NCBI RefSeq assembly: GCF_016801865.2
Contig: NC_068939.1
Coordinates: forward strand, 131,783,116-131,847,115
DNA from: Culex pipiens pallens
Taxonomy: Eukaryota > Arthropoda > Insecta > Diptera > Culicidae
Direction of reading: 5' to 3'
DNA length: 64,000 bases
Part shown: piece by piece, positions 22,849 to 34,510 of the stretch
How positions within the stretch are numbered: position 1 is the stretch's first letter
How the letters are laid out: every line of letters begins with the position of its first letter
Notes under the pieces: generated by a model
Seen by the model: only the letters and a program-made list of their open reading frames with translations
Told to the model about the DNA's origin: nothing
The model's database searches: none
Made by a program: the position numbers and the translations under genes

Positions 22849-23640
22849 ATTCTCCGCCAATTCACACGAAATTGAAAATTTCGTGAATTCGATTTCCGCA
22901 AAACTTAATTTTTGTCCCTGATCGTGAATCCGTGCCCCATTTTTCAATATCTCGTGACGGAGGGGCGGTACGTGTTTTTCAATAAATTTCAGCCTGCAAT
23001 GGTGACGGCTTAAAAATTTGGTATCAAAGGGACCTTTATCTAAATCAGAATTCCGAAAAAGATATTTTTCACCGAAAAAATACAAAAATAGTTCAAAAAA
23101 CTCTGCCATTGTGATTTTTAAGGAAATAAAATGTTTTTTTTTTCGAATTTGCCATAACCCAAAAGAGTTATTTTTTTCATTCAGAAAAAAAAATTATCTA
23201 AAAATTTTGTGTTTTTTTCTAACTTTGCAGGGTTTTTAAGTGTGTAACAATGTTCTATAATGTTGTAGAGCAGACAATTAAAAAAAAAATGATACTTAAA
23301 ATAAGGGGTATGCTTGTAACCAACACAAGTTATCGCGATTTTACGAATAAAAGTTTTGGAAAAGTTACTTTTTGTGTTTCTCTTTGTTTCGTCGTTCGTG
23401 TCTGTCACGGGTGACATCATCGGCCAACTTTTTCAAAACTTTTTTTTTCGTAAAATCGAGATAACTGGAGATGGTTTCAAAATTCTTCAAAAAGCTGAAA
23501 GCAGGGATGGAATAATTGCAAAAAAATCAATTTCCCTTGCGAACTTTTTTCACCCGCGAAAGAGAGAGGAGGCAAATCACAGAAAAGAAATTCGCTCCCG
23601 AACTTCTCAAAGAAAATCAATCTGCTGATGATTTTTTGAG
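22849..23640. mobile_element. Partial foldback of the GGNTAATTCTCC family
   Basis: From 'GGATAATTCTCCGCCAATTC' it follows the left arm and the centre of the 26517-30647 foldback: the GTGACGGAGGGGCGGTACG block, 'CAGCCTG', the AACTTTGCAGGG block, and the TTGTTTCGTCG...GTGTCTGTC centre at about 23385-23410. It then stops without the full right arm. This is an uninterrupted guide to what the other copy looked like before insertions. Overlapping ORFs at 23356-23896 are not convincing genes. Confidence 0.65.
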
Positions 23641-23987
23641 AATTTCCTTGTCAACACCCCTTAAAAATATTTATTTCACTTTGTTTACACACATTGCCCT
23701 TCTACAAAATGGGACAGGTCATATTTCGACGTGTGACGTTACACTTGCTAGTGTAGTAGTGAAAAAGATATTCCGCCGAATAATCAAGATGATGATTTTT
23801 TTAGATTCCTTTTACCGATCTTTCGTGCGCGAGAGAGAAGAGCCATACTCCCTTCGGATTTTTTCTCTAGATGAACGTCCAATGATTTTCTTTTGATGAT
23901 GATTATTCCATCGCTGGCTGAAAGTTTTCCTAAAATTAATCTTTTCATGGAAATGTATTAAAAACAGAATAGATTAATTCCAAACAG

Positions 23988-24138
23988 ATGTTAAATGTTA
24001 AATGTTAAATGTTAAATTTTAAATGTTAAATGTTAAATGTTAAATTTTAAATGTTAAATGTTAAATGTTAAATGTTAAATGTTAAATGTTAAATGTTAAA
24101 TGTTAAATGTTAAATGTTAAATGTTAAATGTTAAATGT
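23988..24138 (+). repeat. (TGTTAAA)n heptanucleotide tandem array
   Basis: About 21 units of ATGTTAA/TGTTAAA over 150 bp, almost uninterrupted, with two units reading TTTTAAA. A simple-sequence array of this length is likely polymorphic. Confidence 0.9.
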
Positions 24139-24149
24139 TTAACACATTT

Positions 24150-26516
24150 AAAGTATGTTTACATGACAGCTGGGAGTTTGTATGGATCAGGATTGCTATC
24201 TCTTTCTAGCATATTTATTTGTCAGGCAACTAGTTGGTTTTTTTTTTTTGACTGATCGTTCGATATATCAGTCAACGTAGGTATTTAGCAGGGCTGTGAC
24301 AGCTCGTGCTCGATTTGTTTGCATAAGGACACTGTGAAGAGAAGATCTTCATTTTTTGATTAAATTATATTTTTTCACTGGGCCTTGAAAGCCTTATATT
24401 CTAGAAAACTTTTTCAAAACAACCTGTGCGCCATGGGTTTCCTATGTACATAGGACCTTTTGAAAAAGTAAGCGAGTTTTCTTTTTTTTTCACCTAATGA
24501 CAGAAGGATCACGAAGGTGCAAAAATGCATTTCTGTTCGGTAAAACAAAATTTAAAAAAAATCGATGGTTTAACTCTTTAACTTTTTTCTTATGAAATAA
24601 CGAATATGTAAATTTATTTTTTTAAGTGATGAAATTACAAAAACTATTTCAAACACTGTTCTTTTTGAAACATTCAAACTCCCAAGGCTGTGCAGTCAAA
24701 GCTGAGGTCGCTGAAGTCGAGTCTTTTTGCAGAGAGTTTTTGTTCGAGTCAGTTTCAGAGTCAGTACGGTTCTTGTTGAAAAGCTGGAGGCGGAGTCGTT
24801 GTCACTTTTTTTTTAATCGGGATCACGAATCAGTTTCCAAAGATAATATTTGTTTAAAAAAAATCAACATTGTTGTCGATTCCTCGGAAAGGATTTCTAT
24901 CCGTGTAAAACCTATCACAAAAACCATCTTTCGGCGAAAAATATCATCATAAGAAATTTTACGAAACCAAGTGGCTTATCCCAACTTACTTGCCGGTATT
25001 CTTAACATTTACTTACACAAACCATGAACGAAAGACTGCGCGCAATGAATTACGTCGTCACCGCAAGGATACATTTTAAAGCCCCCGAAAAAAAACCAAC
25101 ACCGGAGCAGAGCACCATAAAGTGCCAGATGGTTTATGGATCCCGGTGGACGGCTCCCGTTAAAACAGATGTGGCTCCATTTTTGGTGGGACATTTTTTA
25201 TTAATCTTGGATGCACTTGGGAAAGGCTCCTTTTGATGGGGTTTTTCTTGAGAAAGAAAATTGTCAAATTTTATTTGCCCAAATTGAAATCCCACCAGGC
25301 TGTAAAGGGAGCTTTGCTCGTTGATGAGTTTGACTTGATGTTCTTTTGGGTTTTTTAAGAAATTTGTTGAGAAAACGTTAGCCATCTAACGATTAATGTG
25401 ATTCGAAAGTTTAGTTCTAATCTGATTAAGGTTTAGTTTCTTCGACCAGAAACTTTTTTTCGATGATGATCTGTTTTCGTCCAACTAACCAACAAGAACA
25501 AATTCTATCCTCGACCCCGAGAGCACATTTTTAATCCCACAGCGCCAATCTCTTTTGGGGCCATGTCCATGTCAAGATTTCAATCACATTCAGCTCTTTT
25601 CGTTTTTCTATGGAACTAAATGGCCATACATTCTGTGGACAGAGCTTCCGGCACACAGAGCGTTGGACCATCATCGTGCACGGAGGGAAAAGCAAAAAAA
25701 AAATCCGTTGTGGCAGCGTCCAACCGAAATGCGATAATTTATCTCTAATTTGCGCATGACTTTACACTTTTTCTCGGGTTTTTCCCTTCAAGAAAAGCGA
25801 CGCGAGTATCCAAACATCCCTGGGGGGGGGCAAAACCATCGCCCTATCGTGCGTTCCAATCAAATAAATGGTTATTTCTTGCATGGAAGCATTTTCCTCT
25901 TGTTGTTTAGCAGCGCCAGACAGTTTGCCAGTGTGTGTGTGTGCCATTCTTTCGAGAAGAGTGATTTAATCGGCAGTTGACGTCCTTCTAGCCGTCCCAA
26001 AACGTCACTTTGTCCTGGCCTTCCACAGCTCTTCAACCGTTCCAATTTCACCCCCACCAACGGTTCCCATTCTCAGAATATAAAAAATACACGCCCAGCA
26101 AGCAAGTGAAGCGCAAAAGGAAGACAAAGATATCAACACTTCCGGAGTCCCGAGAGAGCGTCAAGACCAGACCAGAATGTCGGGGCGAAAACCGGAAGCA
26201 GGAAAGAGTTGCCGGAAATGGGACGTAACCCTCCCGGGGGATGTTCGGTGGGAGTGAAAGACGAGGGAGGTGCCCAAATTTAATGAGCAGCTGGAATTAA
26301 GGAAGATTGAAGCAATTAGCACTAATTGAGATGAATTAAATTGCACACTTTAGTCGGTGGAGTTGGTGCACAAGCTTGGTGGGAAGATTGAAGCTTGAGA
26401 ACGGTTAAAAGGATTGCGATCTAGCGGTTCGTTAATAAATCACTTGAATCGGTTTTGTAGTCAATTATTTCGAAGATGAGAATAGTCAACGTCAACTTTT
26501 GAGGGGTAACCACTAA
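24150..26516. other. Unique region, no supported gene
   Basis: Short ORFs occur in several frames with no recognised domain. GC content rises between 25.0 and 26.4 kb. A (GT)n tract is at 25929-25942 and a G run near 25823. No element boundary seen. Confidence 0.35.
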
Positions 26517-26721
26517 GGGTAATTCTCTACCAACTCACACGCAATCGGAAAAAGTTGCCCCGACCCCTCTTCGATTTGCGTGAAACTTTGTCCTAAGGGG
26601 TAACTTTTGTCTCTGATCACGAATACGAGGTCCGTTTTGATATCTCGTGACGGAGGGGCGGTACGACCCCTTCCATTTTTGAACAGGCGAAAAAAGAGGT
26701 GTTTTCAATAATTTGCAGCCT

Positions 26722-28455
26722 GAGCAACTCTCTACGAAATCGGCCGATTTCGACCATTTTTATTTTTTGTATTTTTTGATTTGACTCAAACTTTGTGGGG
26801 GCCTTCCCTATGACCAAATAAGCTATTTTGCGTCATTGGTTCACCCATGCAAGTCTCCATACAATTTTGGCTGCTGTCCATACAAAAATGGTATGTAAAT
26901 ATTCAAACAGCTGTAACTTTTGAGTGAATTTTCTGATCAATTTGGTGTCTTCGGCAAATTTGTAGGTATTGTTGAAGACTTTTGAGAAAAAAATAGGTAC
27001 ACGGAAAAAAAATTGCAGATGTTTTTATCAACTTTTTTTTTACTAAAACTCAATTTCCCAAAATACGTATTTTTTGATTTTCGAGATTTTTTGACATGTT
27101 TTAGAAGACATAAATCCGCAACTTTTGAGCCTTAGAGAAACATGGTCAAAAAATCTGCCGCCGAGTTATGAATTTTTGAAAAAAATAGTGATTTTTGGAA
27201 AAAATCGAAATTTCTTGCAAAAACAAATTAGACATTATTTTTTAATGCAAAATTGAATTTGCAATCGAAAAGTACTTTACAGATTTTTTGATAAAGGGCT
27301 CCGTTTTCAAGATACAGCCACCGAAAGTTTGATTTTAGCGAAATATTTGCAGTTTTTTGATGTTTAAAAATAGTGACCATGAGTGACCATTTCTAAAAAT
27401 ATGTTTTTTTAAAAGTTCAGAAAATTTGCTCCAAAATTGTCTAAGAGATATTGAAGATTGGACCTTGGGTTGCAAGACTAACATTTTAAAAGGGTCAAAC
27501 ATTGAATATTACGCCCATTTAAAATGCTAGTCTTGATTCAAAAATTTTCAAAATATTTTTTTCGAAAGGATCGGAAAATTTCACGAATGTTTCATGTTTA
27601 ACCATTGAAAATCGGACCATTAGTTGCTGAGATATCGTCATTAGAAAATGGTGGGTTGTTTTGGTGAGATTTAGAAAACATCAATTTTCGTGTTTCTTTT
27701 TCTTAAAGTAGCTCTATCTCAACAACCCGAGGTCCAATCTTCAACGTCTCTTAGACAATTTTATAGCAAATTTTCTGAACTCTTCAAAAAAAATATTTTT
27801 AGAGATGGTCACTCATGGTCACTATTTAAAAAAATCGAAAAACTGCAAATATTTCGCTAAAATCAAACTTTCGGTGGCTATATCTTGAAAACGAAGCCCT
27901 TTATCAAAAAATCTGTAAAGTACTTTTCGATTGCAAATTCAATTTTGCATTAAAAAATAATGTCTAATTTGATTTTGCAAGAAATTTCGATTTTTTCCAA
28001 AAATTCACAAAAATTTATAACTCGGCGGCAGATTTGTTGACCATGTTTCTCTATAGCTCAAAAGTTGCGGATTTTAGTCCCCTAAAACATATCAAAAAAT
28101 CTCTAAAATCAAAAAATACGTATTTTGGGAAATTAAGTTTTAGTAACAAAAAAGTTGATTAAAAAATCTGCAAATTTTTTTTCCGTGTACCTATTTTTTC
28201 TCAAAAGTTCTCAACAATACCTACAACTTTGCCGAAGACACCAAATTGATCAGAAAATTCACTCAAAAGTTACAGCTGTTTGAATATTTACATACCATTT
28301 TTGTATGGACTGCAGCCAAAATTGTATGGAGACTTGTATGGGTGAACCAATGACGCAAAATAGCTTATTTGGTCATATTGAAGGCCCCCACAAAGTTTGA
28401 GTCAAATAAAAAAATGCAAATAAAATCCATTTCCGGTTTAGGTAGAGAATTGCTC
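26722..28455. mobile_element. Foldback element, GAGCA(A/G) family, copy 2 (complete)
   Basis: GAGCAACTCTCTAC at the left and GTAGAGAATTGCTC at the right are flanked by AGCCT (26717-26721 and 28456-28460). The opposite arm of the host foldback shows the undisturbed site GCAGCCTGAAACGG, so the TSD is 5 bp. Both arms run almost the whole length and meet near 27510. No transposase ORF. Confidence 0.85.
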
Positions 28456-28525
28456 AGCCTGAAACGGTGATGAGATAGAAATTTGGTGTCAAAGGGACTT
28501 TTATGTAAAATTAGACGCCCGATTT

Positions 28526-29679
28526 TTTTTTTTTTTTTTTATTATTATTATAGAGACTTTACACCATTGTGCATTCATCTCTTCAAGGTGGATAGTGAAA
28601 GAGGAAATATTACAGTGTTTAAAATCACTTCAATAATTATTACCATGCCTTTTTTCTAACGATTTCTCTCTATGTTTCAAATATTTAGCAGAATATTTAA
28701 AGAATGAATTATCAAGTTCTTCAAGTTTATCTTCGTCCTCTTCTTCCAGGGATTTAGAAGTTATCTCACAACACTTTTTCTTATAATATTTTGCTTTTAT
28801 GACATCTTCATCTTCTTCATCTGTTTCTTCTGCAGCCATCTCTCTTCGTTTTTTTGTTAGTTCTTCTTCCGCGTCCAAATATGCCTGTAAGCGATTTCGG
28901 CGGCGGGTGTGCTTAGAAAGCACGGTCTCGAATCCATCGTTGTCTTCTTCGTCGATTTCACTTGTTTCCATTGCATTTTGTTCTGGTTTACTATTGTTGC
29001 TTTTACTGCTGCTGCTGCTTGGCTCGGGTTCAATCGGTTGTGTACTGCTTTTTTGGTTAACCTTTTTACTCGAATCCGCACATTTTTTGTTCTTTGCTTT
29101 GAGTTTGCAAAGCGATTTTTTGCCTACAATCGTCACTGCTGCAGCAGCATTGTTTACAGTGATTAATTTCGGCGTTGGCTGTTTCAGCAACATCCGCAGG
29201 GTCCGAACTCCATTTGGGATCCCTGGGAAGAAGTTAATCCAGCGGTCGTTGGTGATGGTCAAAACTTCGCCGTATTTACTCATCACTTTGACTACGTCAT
29301 CATTGCTTATGCCTAGAGGTAGGTCAAGCACACGAACTTCCGTAGCGTTGTTGTCCAGGTAAATCGGGATTTTGCAACCCTGATATACCAGAGGTTTGTC
29401 GATGATGGACGAGGCCATTGCTGAGTCGGCGAACTGCAACACGGCTATTTTTCTTCTATTGCATAATTGCAATGCTCGCAAGTTTTCTTGGTTTACTTGA
29501 AGGTCTGCGAGAAATTTTTTTACAAGCTTTGGGCTTGGTTGGTTTTGGAGTTGACAAAAGTCCAGAACCACACTGTTTTTGTCTACGGTGCACATTTTAA
29601 AAAAAGCGGCGACGCGCACACAAACTGCGGACTGGCGTTGAGAATGCGACTTGTAAGGTCGGCGGTTACTTTGCAACTG
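28526..29679 (-). mobile_element. ORF1-only (half-LINE) non-LTR retroelement
   Basis: A 13-bp direct repeat AGACGCCCGATTT flanks it (28513-28525 and 29680-29692); the opposite foldback arm shows the empty site. Read on the minus strand it begins at 29679 with CAGTTGCAAAGTAACC, has an 84-nt 5' leader, one intact ORF (29595-28630), a ~90-nt 3' region, then a (TAA)-type stretch (ATAATAATAAT) and a poly(A) of about 15. There is no reverse transcriptase or endonuclease ORF. The perfect TSD and open frame argue for a fairly recent insertion. It needs a partner LINE for mobility. It could instead be an internally deleted LINE or a retrocopy of a cellular ORF1-like mRNA. Confidence 0.75.
28630..29595 (-). 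CDS. gag/ORF1-like protein of a non-LTR retrotransposon
   Basis: 321 codons from ATG (MCTVDK...) to TAA. I chose this ATG because upstream in-frame codons offer only a non-ATG start and the 5' end of the insertion is just 84 nt away. Residues about 86-145 (EVRVLDLPLGISNDDVVKVM, then YGEV, a tryptophan, and NGVRTLRM) resemble the RRM-like/gag core of mosquito LINE ORF1 proteins, which bind element RNA and deliver it to the target. At about 155-175 the usual CCHC zinc knuckles are missing; only scattered cysteines remain. Residues 190-270 are low-complexity Ser/Glu/Asp-rich, with a basic stretch RRRNR near 231-235. The C-terminal 50 residues are charged, probably helical. The frame is fully open, which is notable in a region full of decayed elements. 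Recognition is by pattern only. Confidence 0.7.
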   Translation of the reverse strand: MCTVDKNSVVLDFCQLQNQPSPKLVKKFLADLQVNQENLRALQLCNRRKIAVLQFADSAMASSIIDKPLVYQGCKIPIYLDNNATEVRVLDLPLGISNDDVVKVMSKYGEVLTITNDRWINFFPGIPNGVRTLRMLLKQPTPKLITVNNAAAAVTIVGKKSLCKLKAKNKKCADSSKKVNQKSSTQPIEPEPSSSSSKSNNSKPEQNAMETSEIDEEDNDGFETVLSKHTRRRNRLQAYLDAEEELTKKRREMAAEETDEEDEDVIKAKYYKKKCCEITSKSLEEEDEDKLEELDNSFFKYSAKYLKHREKSLEKRHGNNY

Positions 29680-30647
29680 AGACGCCCGATTTGATGGCGT
29701 ATTCAGATTTCCGATAAAACGTATTTTTCATCGAAAAAAACACTAAAAAAGTTTTAAAAATTCTCCCATTTTCCGTTACTCGACTGTTAAAAAAATTTGG
29801 AACATGTCATTTTATGGGAAATTTAATGTACTTTTCGAATCTACATTGACCCAGAAGGGTCATTTTTTCATTTAGAACAAAATTTTTCATTTTAAAATTT
29901 CGTGTTTTTTCTAACTTTGCAGGGTTATTTTTTAGAGTGTAACAATGTTCTACAAAGTTTTAGAGCAGACAATTACAAAAAATTTGATATACAGACATAA
30001 GGGGTTTGCTTATAAACATCACGAGTTATCGCGATTTTACGAAAAAAGTTTTGAAAAAGTTACTTTTTGCGTTTCTCTTTGTTTCGTCGACCGTGTCTGT
30101 CGCGGGTGACCATGAACGGCCATGATCGATGACGACCAACTTTTTCAAAACTTTTTTTCGTAGAATCGCGATAACTCGTGATGTTTATAAGCAAACCCCT
30201 TATGTCTATGTTTCAAAATTTTTGTAATTGTCTGCTCTACAACTTTGTAGAACATTGTTACACTCTAAAAAATAACCCTGCAAAGTTAAAAAAACACGAA
30301 ATTTTAAAATGAAAAATTTTGTTCTAGATGAAGAAATTACCCTTCTGGGTTAATGTAGATTCGAAAAGAACATTAAATTTCCCTTAAAATGACATGTTCC
30401 AAAAAAAATTACAGTCGAGTAACGGAAAATGGGAGAGTTTTTAAAACTTGTTTAGTGTTTTTTTCAATGAAAAATACGTTTTTTCGGAATTCTGAGTACG
30501 CCATCAAATCTGGCGTCTAATTTTACATAAAAGTCACCAAATTTCTATCTCATCTCCGTTTCAGGCTGCAAATTATTGAAAAACACAAATCTCGCAAATC
30601 GAAGAGGGTTCGGGGCCATTGCTGTGTGAGTTGGCGGAGAATTAGCC

Positions 30648-32036
30648 ATTGTTCTTTAAAAACATAAACTAATATTAAATTTCCACTTCATCATTTTTTT
30701 CCCTTCAAAAAATCCATCAACCAAGTCATCCATCTGCACCTTCCAGAACAAAACCACTCTCGTTAGGCCCCGTCAAATCAGACAAGACCACCCACAAAGT
30801 TTGGCTCCATCGGTGAAAATCTGTCCAAATAATGGTTCCAAAATTACCACTGAATTTAAAATTAATTAAAAAGGAAATTTATTGCAAAACTTTTCCCGCC
30901 TCCAACCCACACAGAAAAATATTGCCCCCGCGACTGAAATTGTTTGTGGGCGCAAAAGAGACTGTTCCGGTGGCGATGCCCACCTCGAAAGTGTACCGAT
31001 GTGCCTCTACTGGTGATCGTGATGGAAACCCCGAAAAACTTTTCCTTCGAACGCGGACTTTTTGCCTCGACAAAACCCAACCGTAATGAGAGTTTCGAAG
31101 GGCCACGGATCTGTCATGTAAATAACAAGATTGGAACGTGTTTCGACATGATGGGGGAGGTGCTGCTGCTGCTGCTGCCGCGAAAATTAATTTTCAGTGA
31201 TTAGTTTGCGGTAATTGTGGGACTTTTTGTTTGAGTTTTGTTTAGGGGGTCCTCGTTTTTTGAGAGTTTTGTGTTAATGACTAGGTGATGGTTTTTTATT
31301 GGACTAAAATACGATTTTTAAAACTTTTTCCACCTTGAAAAGGTATTAATTTTGTTAAATGACAAGTGGGAAATTTCAACCATCCTCAATGTTTTTTTAA
31401 CATTTCGAGCAAAAAACAATCCACTCGGGAAACGAATTTCTTCAAAGCTATCGTATGGGCTCCATGAGATTCACGGCTGAAAAAACATTGATTCCTAAAA
31501 TGCAAACAGCAGGTACACGTGTTGACAACCAGCTGGGATATCGATCTTTCAAGCGAGAACGAGCAGGGAATTCGAATTTGATTTGATTTGATGTTCAGTA
31601 TATGATTCTGTATAAAATCAAAAATGGAATAAGAAAAAGTTGGGTAAAATAAGACGTAAAACACTAATATGGCTGTATCTCTGGAAACACATTTTGGAAA
31701 AGCTTCCAATTTGGGGCACAAACAGTTTATGGTGCAAGTTTTCAAATGTCCTTTTGTTCGAAATTGAATTCTTTGAAAATGAAGGTGTTATCTGTGAAAA
31801 AGTCCAAAAAATCAAAAACTAAAAATGGTTTTGACCACATTTTCCGGTCAAAATTGTGAATAGAAAAATAGAATTCTCGTCTCCGACCCCACGGCTACAA
31901 ATATAAAAATTGTGGATTTTACTAGCGGTTTTCTAATGATGGAAGGTACATATTTTTAAAAGTGGATACAGACATCGCACAAGTATTTCAGATAAAGAGC
32001 TCTTAACAATCACGTATTGAGTTCCGGGTTTCGGGC
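30648..32036. other. Unique region, no supported gene
   Basis: A GC-richer part at 30.72-31.25 kb has overlapping short ORFs on both strands (72-86 codons) that cover each other and show no domain. 31.3-32.0 kb is AT-rich. A CTG run lies at 31161-31178. No boundaries of mobile elements were found. Confidence 0.35.
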
Positions 32037-32391
32037 CAAAATACAATCGATAGAGCGCATCAAAACCTTCCGTGATGTGACGTCGAAAAAGACACTTAAT
32101 ATTACACACTGCATGTACAATTTTTGTAAACACAAAAAAAAATGCAACCGACATGATTCTAACCCAGCAACAGTTAGGAATGGCGCCTTAAACCGCTCGG
32201 CCATCAGACCGGTGAAGAATGGAAAGGATAAACGCATATATGAGCTTGACATTTCGGTCAAATAAGATTCCCATACTGATGGGTTTCATATTTCAGGGTG
32301 TAATATTACATAAAATTTCATAAAATAATGCAAAATTTATTTTACACCCAGGCCTTTTACACGCAGCTGGATTACTACCTTTTTTGCTATG
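32037..32391 (-). mobile_element. TA-target MITE carrying a tRNA-like sequence, copy A
   Basis: The right end TTTTTTGCTATG is followed by TA (32392-32393). The left end is decayed, so 32037 is approximate. It shares with 45154-47107 the block 'CACTTAATATTACACA(C/G)TGCATG', a tRNA-Leu-like region, 'GATAAACGCATATATGAGC', and the TTACACCC... hairpin ending GCAGCTGG. It keeps the site that is interrupted in copy B. Confidence 0.65.
32144..32210 (-). repeat. tRNA-Leu/Ser-like sequence inside a MITE
   Basis: Minus strand GGTCTGATGGCCGAGCGGTT (TAAGGCGCCA...) is the classic A-box region of a type-II (Leu/Ser) tRNA. A B-box-like GGGTTAGAATCATG follows. No long variable arm and imperfect stems, so it is not functional. 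Confidence 0.5.
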
Positions 32392-32393
32392 TA

Positions 32394-33136
32394 CAAGTCT
32401 CCATATAATTTTGGCAGCTGTCCATACAATAATAGTACTACGTGAATACTCGAAAATCTGTATCTTTTGAAAGAATTTTCTGATCGATTTGGTGACTTGG
32501 GCAAGGTTGTAGGCTTTGATGAGGACCAATCAGAAAAAATAAGTACACATTTTTTCACGATTTTTAAATAATTTTTTGCATAAGAAATTGAATTACCCAA
32601 AATCCGTATTTTTATTTTTGATTTTTTTAAGTCTTAGAATACGACAAACCCGCAACATTCGATGTAATTTATGTTTTTTGAAAAAAAAAAATAGTTTTTG
32701 GAGAAAATAGAAAACTTTCCCAAATATTGTTTGACCACTGATAATTACTAAAAGCTGCGGTTTTTCGTTATTTTTTAGTGACCCTGAGTGATCATTTCTG
32801 TAAATATTTTTTTCGAAGTGTTCACAAAATTTCCTAAAAAATCGCCAATGAAACATTGAATATTGGAGCTCTGGTTGCTGAAATACAGTGGAAAACAGAA
32901 AAAAAAACAAATAGGAAAAATGCAATTTTCTAAGTCTTACTCAGCCTCCTCATTTCAAATAGCAAATATCTTAGCAACTAATTGTCCAATTTTCAATGCT
33001 AAAAAAATTAAACATTTGTGATATTTTCTGATCTCTTTGTAAAACTATTTAGAAAATTTTGGAATCAAGACTTACATTTCAGAAGGGCCTAATATTGAAA
33101 ATAAAATTTATATTCGGAATTCGGGGAGAATTGCTC
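32394..33136. mobile_element. Fragment of the GAGCA foldback family
   Basis: The sequence follows the left arm of the family ('CAGCTGTCCATACAA', 'TTTTCTGATCGATTTGGTG', 'TTGTAGGC') and finishes with the exact right terminus GGGGAGAATTGCTC. The middle is diverged and no longer folds completely. The 8-bp-TSD element at 33142 is inserted right at this terminus. Confidence 0.55.
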
Positions 33137-33141
33137 ATAAC

Positions 33142-34328
33142 TAAGGCTACCAACTCTTGCTGAGCAAAAATCCGTACACTTTGCCGATATGACACCATGG
33201 TACAGTAGTTGTTCGGTAACTGGGCTGAGAACGTAGCCCAGTCACCGAATGCTGCTCGTTAACTGGGCTGAACAAAAAATTAACGAGGGGACCACCGATG
33301 CATAATATTTTCCAGATGAAATATAAAAATAAAAGTTACTCAAATTTATTTACAATGCTTACTTTTCATATTTCTTTAATTGTTACTGGAAATTAAACAA
33401 AAGTTTGAAAAAAGTTTTTTAATTACTGAATATGATTTTTGCATCCATTAACCCCTCGGTCATTTTGGTTTGTTTTGGTTTTTTGACGTTTGTCTGCTTT
33501 TTAACTGGGCTACGGCCCAGTTATCGAGCGCCCAGTTAAACAACGCCCAGTTACCGAACAACTACTGTATAACAAAAACTGTCAAGGAATTATTTAGATA
33601 AATTAAATTAAATAAATTTGAGAATTACAAATATAAAACTGTGTCGTTTTTACAGCTAACAAATTTCACAAAATACTATCAGAGTGCTTATGACTTGCAC
33701 GTTTAAAAGTATTCATAAAATAAACCGTGATTTGAATCAAATCATTATGATCTTAATTTTTTTTTAACGTTTATAAGTTTACGAAATGTCAAGTTTGCTT
33801 TTACGAATGATATCGTTCTCAGTGTTTTCACGAACACTTTTCCAGAGTTTTTTTATTGAAAAGGTCCTATAACATGTGAAACACAACAGTTTATAGGACC
33901 TTTAAAAAAACTCTAGATTTGTTAGTTCAAATGTTCAAAGGTTTTCACAAGTTTTAGAAAGCCTTTGGATCTTTTAATGGACAAATACATTTAGTAAGGA
34001 ATGTCTAAAAAAAACAATTCTAGAGTGTTTTTTTAAAGGTCCTATTAACATATGTAAGAAAAAAAATAAAATAAATAATCAAGTTTGAATTGAGAAAACC
34101 CCGGAAAGCTCTCATTTTTAAAATCAAACTCAGAGTTAAATGAAAATGTCTAATTAACAAAAGCTTTGACCAAATCAACGCAATCCAATGTTCACAAATT
34201 GTTAAAAATTCCATACAAATCCGTACTATGCGTGAAATTTCCTACAAAAACTCCAGCCTGTTAAAAATCCGCGAAGAGGGTCGAAAATCCGTATGGTAAG
34301 GAAAAAATCCATACAGTTTGTAGCCTTA
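33142..34328. mobile_element. 8-bp-TSD (hAT-like) element, TAAGGCTAC termini
   Basis: TAAGGCTAC and GTAGCCTTA bound it, with CTCATAAC on both sides (33134-33141 and 34329-34336), an 8-bp TSD as made by hAT-type transposases. Sub-terminal AAAATCCGTAC / GTAYGGATTTT motifs recur. A TA-target MITE (33203-33567) lies inside; without it the element is about 820 bp. Related sequence in reverse is at 38301-39035. No transposase ORF. Confidence 0.8.
33203..33567. mobile_element. TA-target MITE, CAGTAGTTGTTCGGTAACTG
   Basis: CAGTAGTTGTTCGGTAACTG is mirrored by CAGTTACCGAACAACTACTG, with TA on both sides (33201-33202, 33568-33569). The motif (T)AACTGGGC and its inverse occur at least eight times within 365 bp near both ends, a dense sub-terminal repeat array. 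CAGT ends with TA TSD suggest a pogo-type relative. Confidence 0.85.
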
Positions 34329-34510
34329 CTCATAACGATTATTTTGAATTTTAACGGTGCACATGATCAAGAGTTTTTACAGACACATTTTAACATCTTG
34401 AAAACAACTGGAAATATTAATATATTTTTTTTATTCATCCCTTATAGTACTGTCTACCAAATTGTTTACCTAACAACACAGTTTGAGTAATTGGGCATAT
34501 TGTTTCCAAC

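Larger units (their letters stand above)
26517..30647. mobile_element. Foldback element with two nested insertions
   Basis: Left end GGGTAATTCTCTACCAACTC and inverted right end GAGTTGGCGGAGAATTAGCC bound the element. Its native arms are 26517-26721, 28456-28525 and 29680 to about 30100 on the left and about 30100-30647 on the right, with the fold centre at about 30105 in the 'GTTTCGTCGACC' block. Removing the nested foldback (26722-28455) and the ORF1-only retroelement (28526-29679) leaves about 1.2 kb. The uninterrupted arm provides an empty site for both insertions. The outer TSD is not clear. Confidence 0.75.

Noticed and set aside
23516..23896. 126-codon plus-strand ORF
   Set aside because: Starts in a foldback fragment and runs into unique DNA; no domain.
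28799..29362. 187-codon plus-strand ORF
   Set aside because: Shadow of the gag-like ORF on the minus strand; serine- and leucine-rich runs reflect the complementary Glu/Asp/Ser-rich codons.
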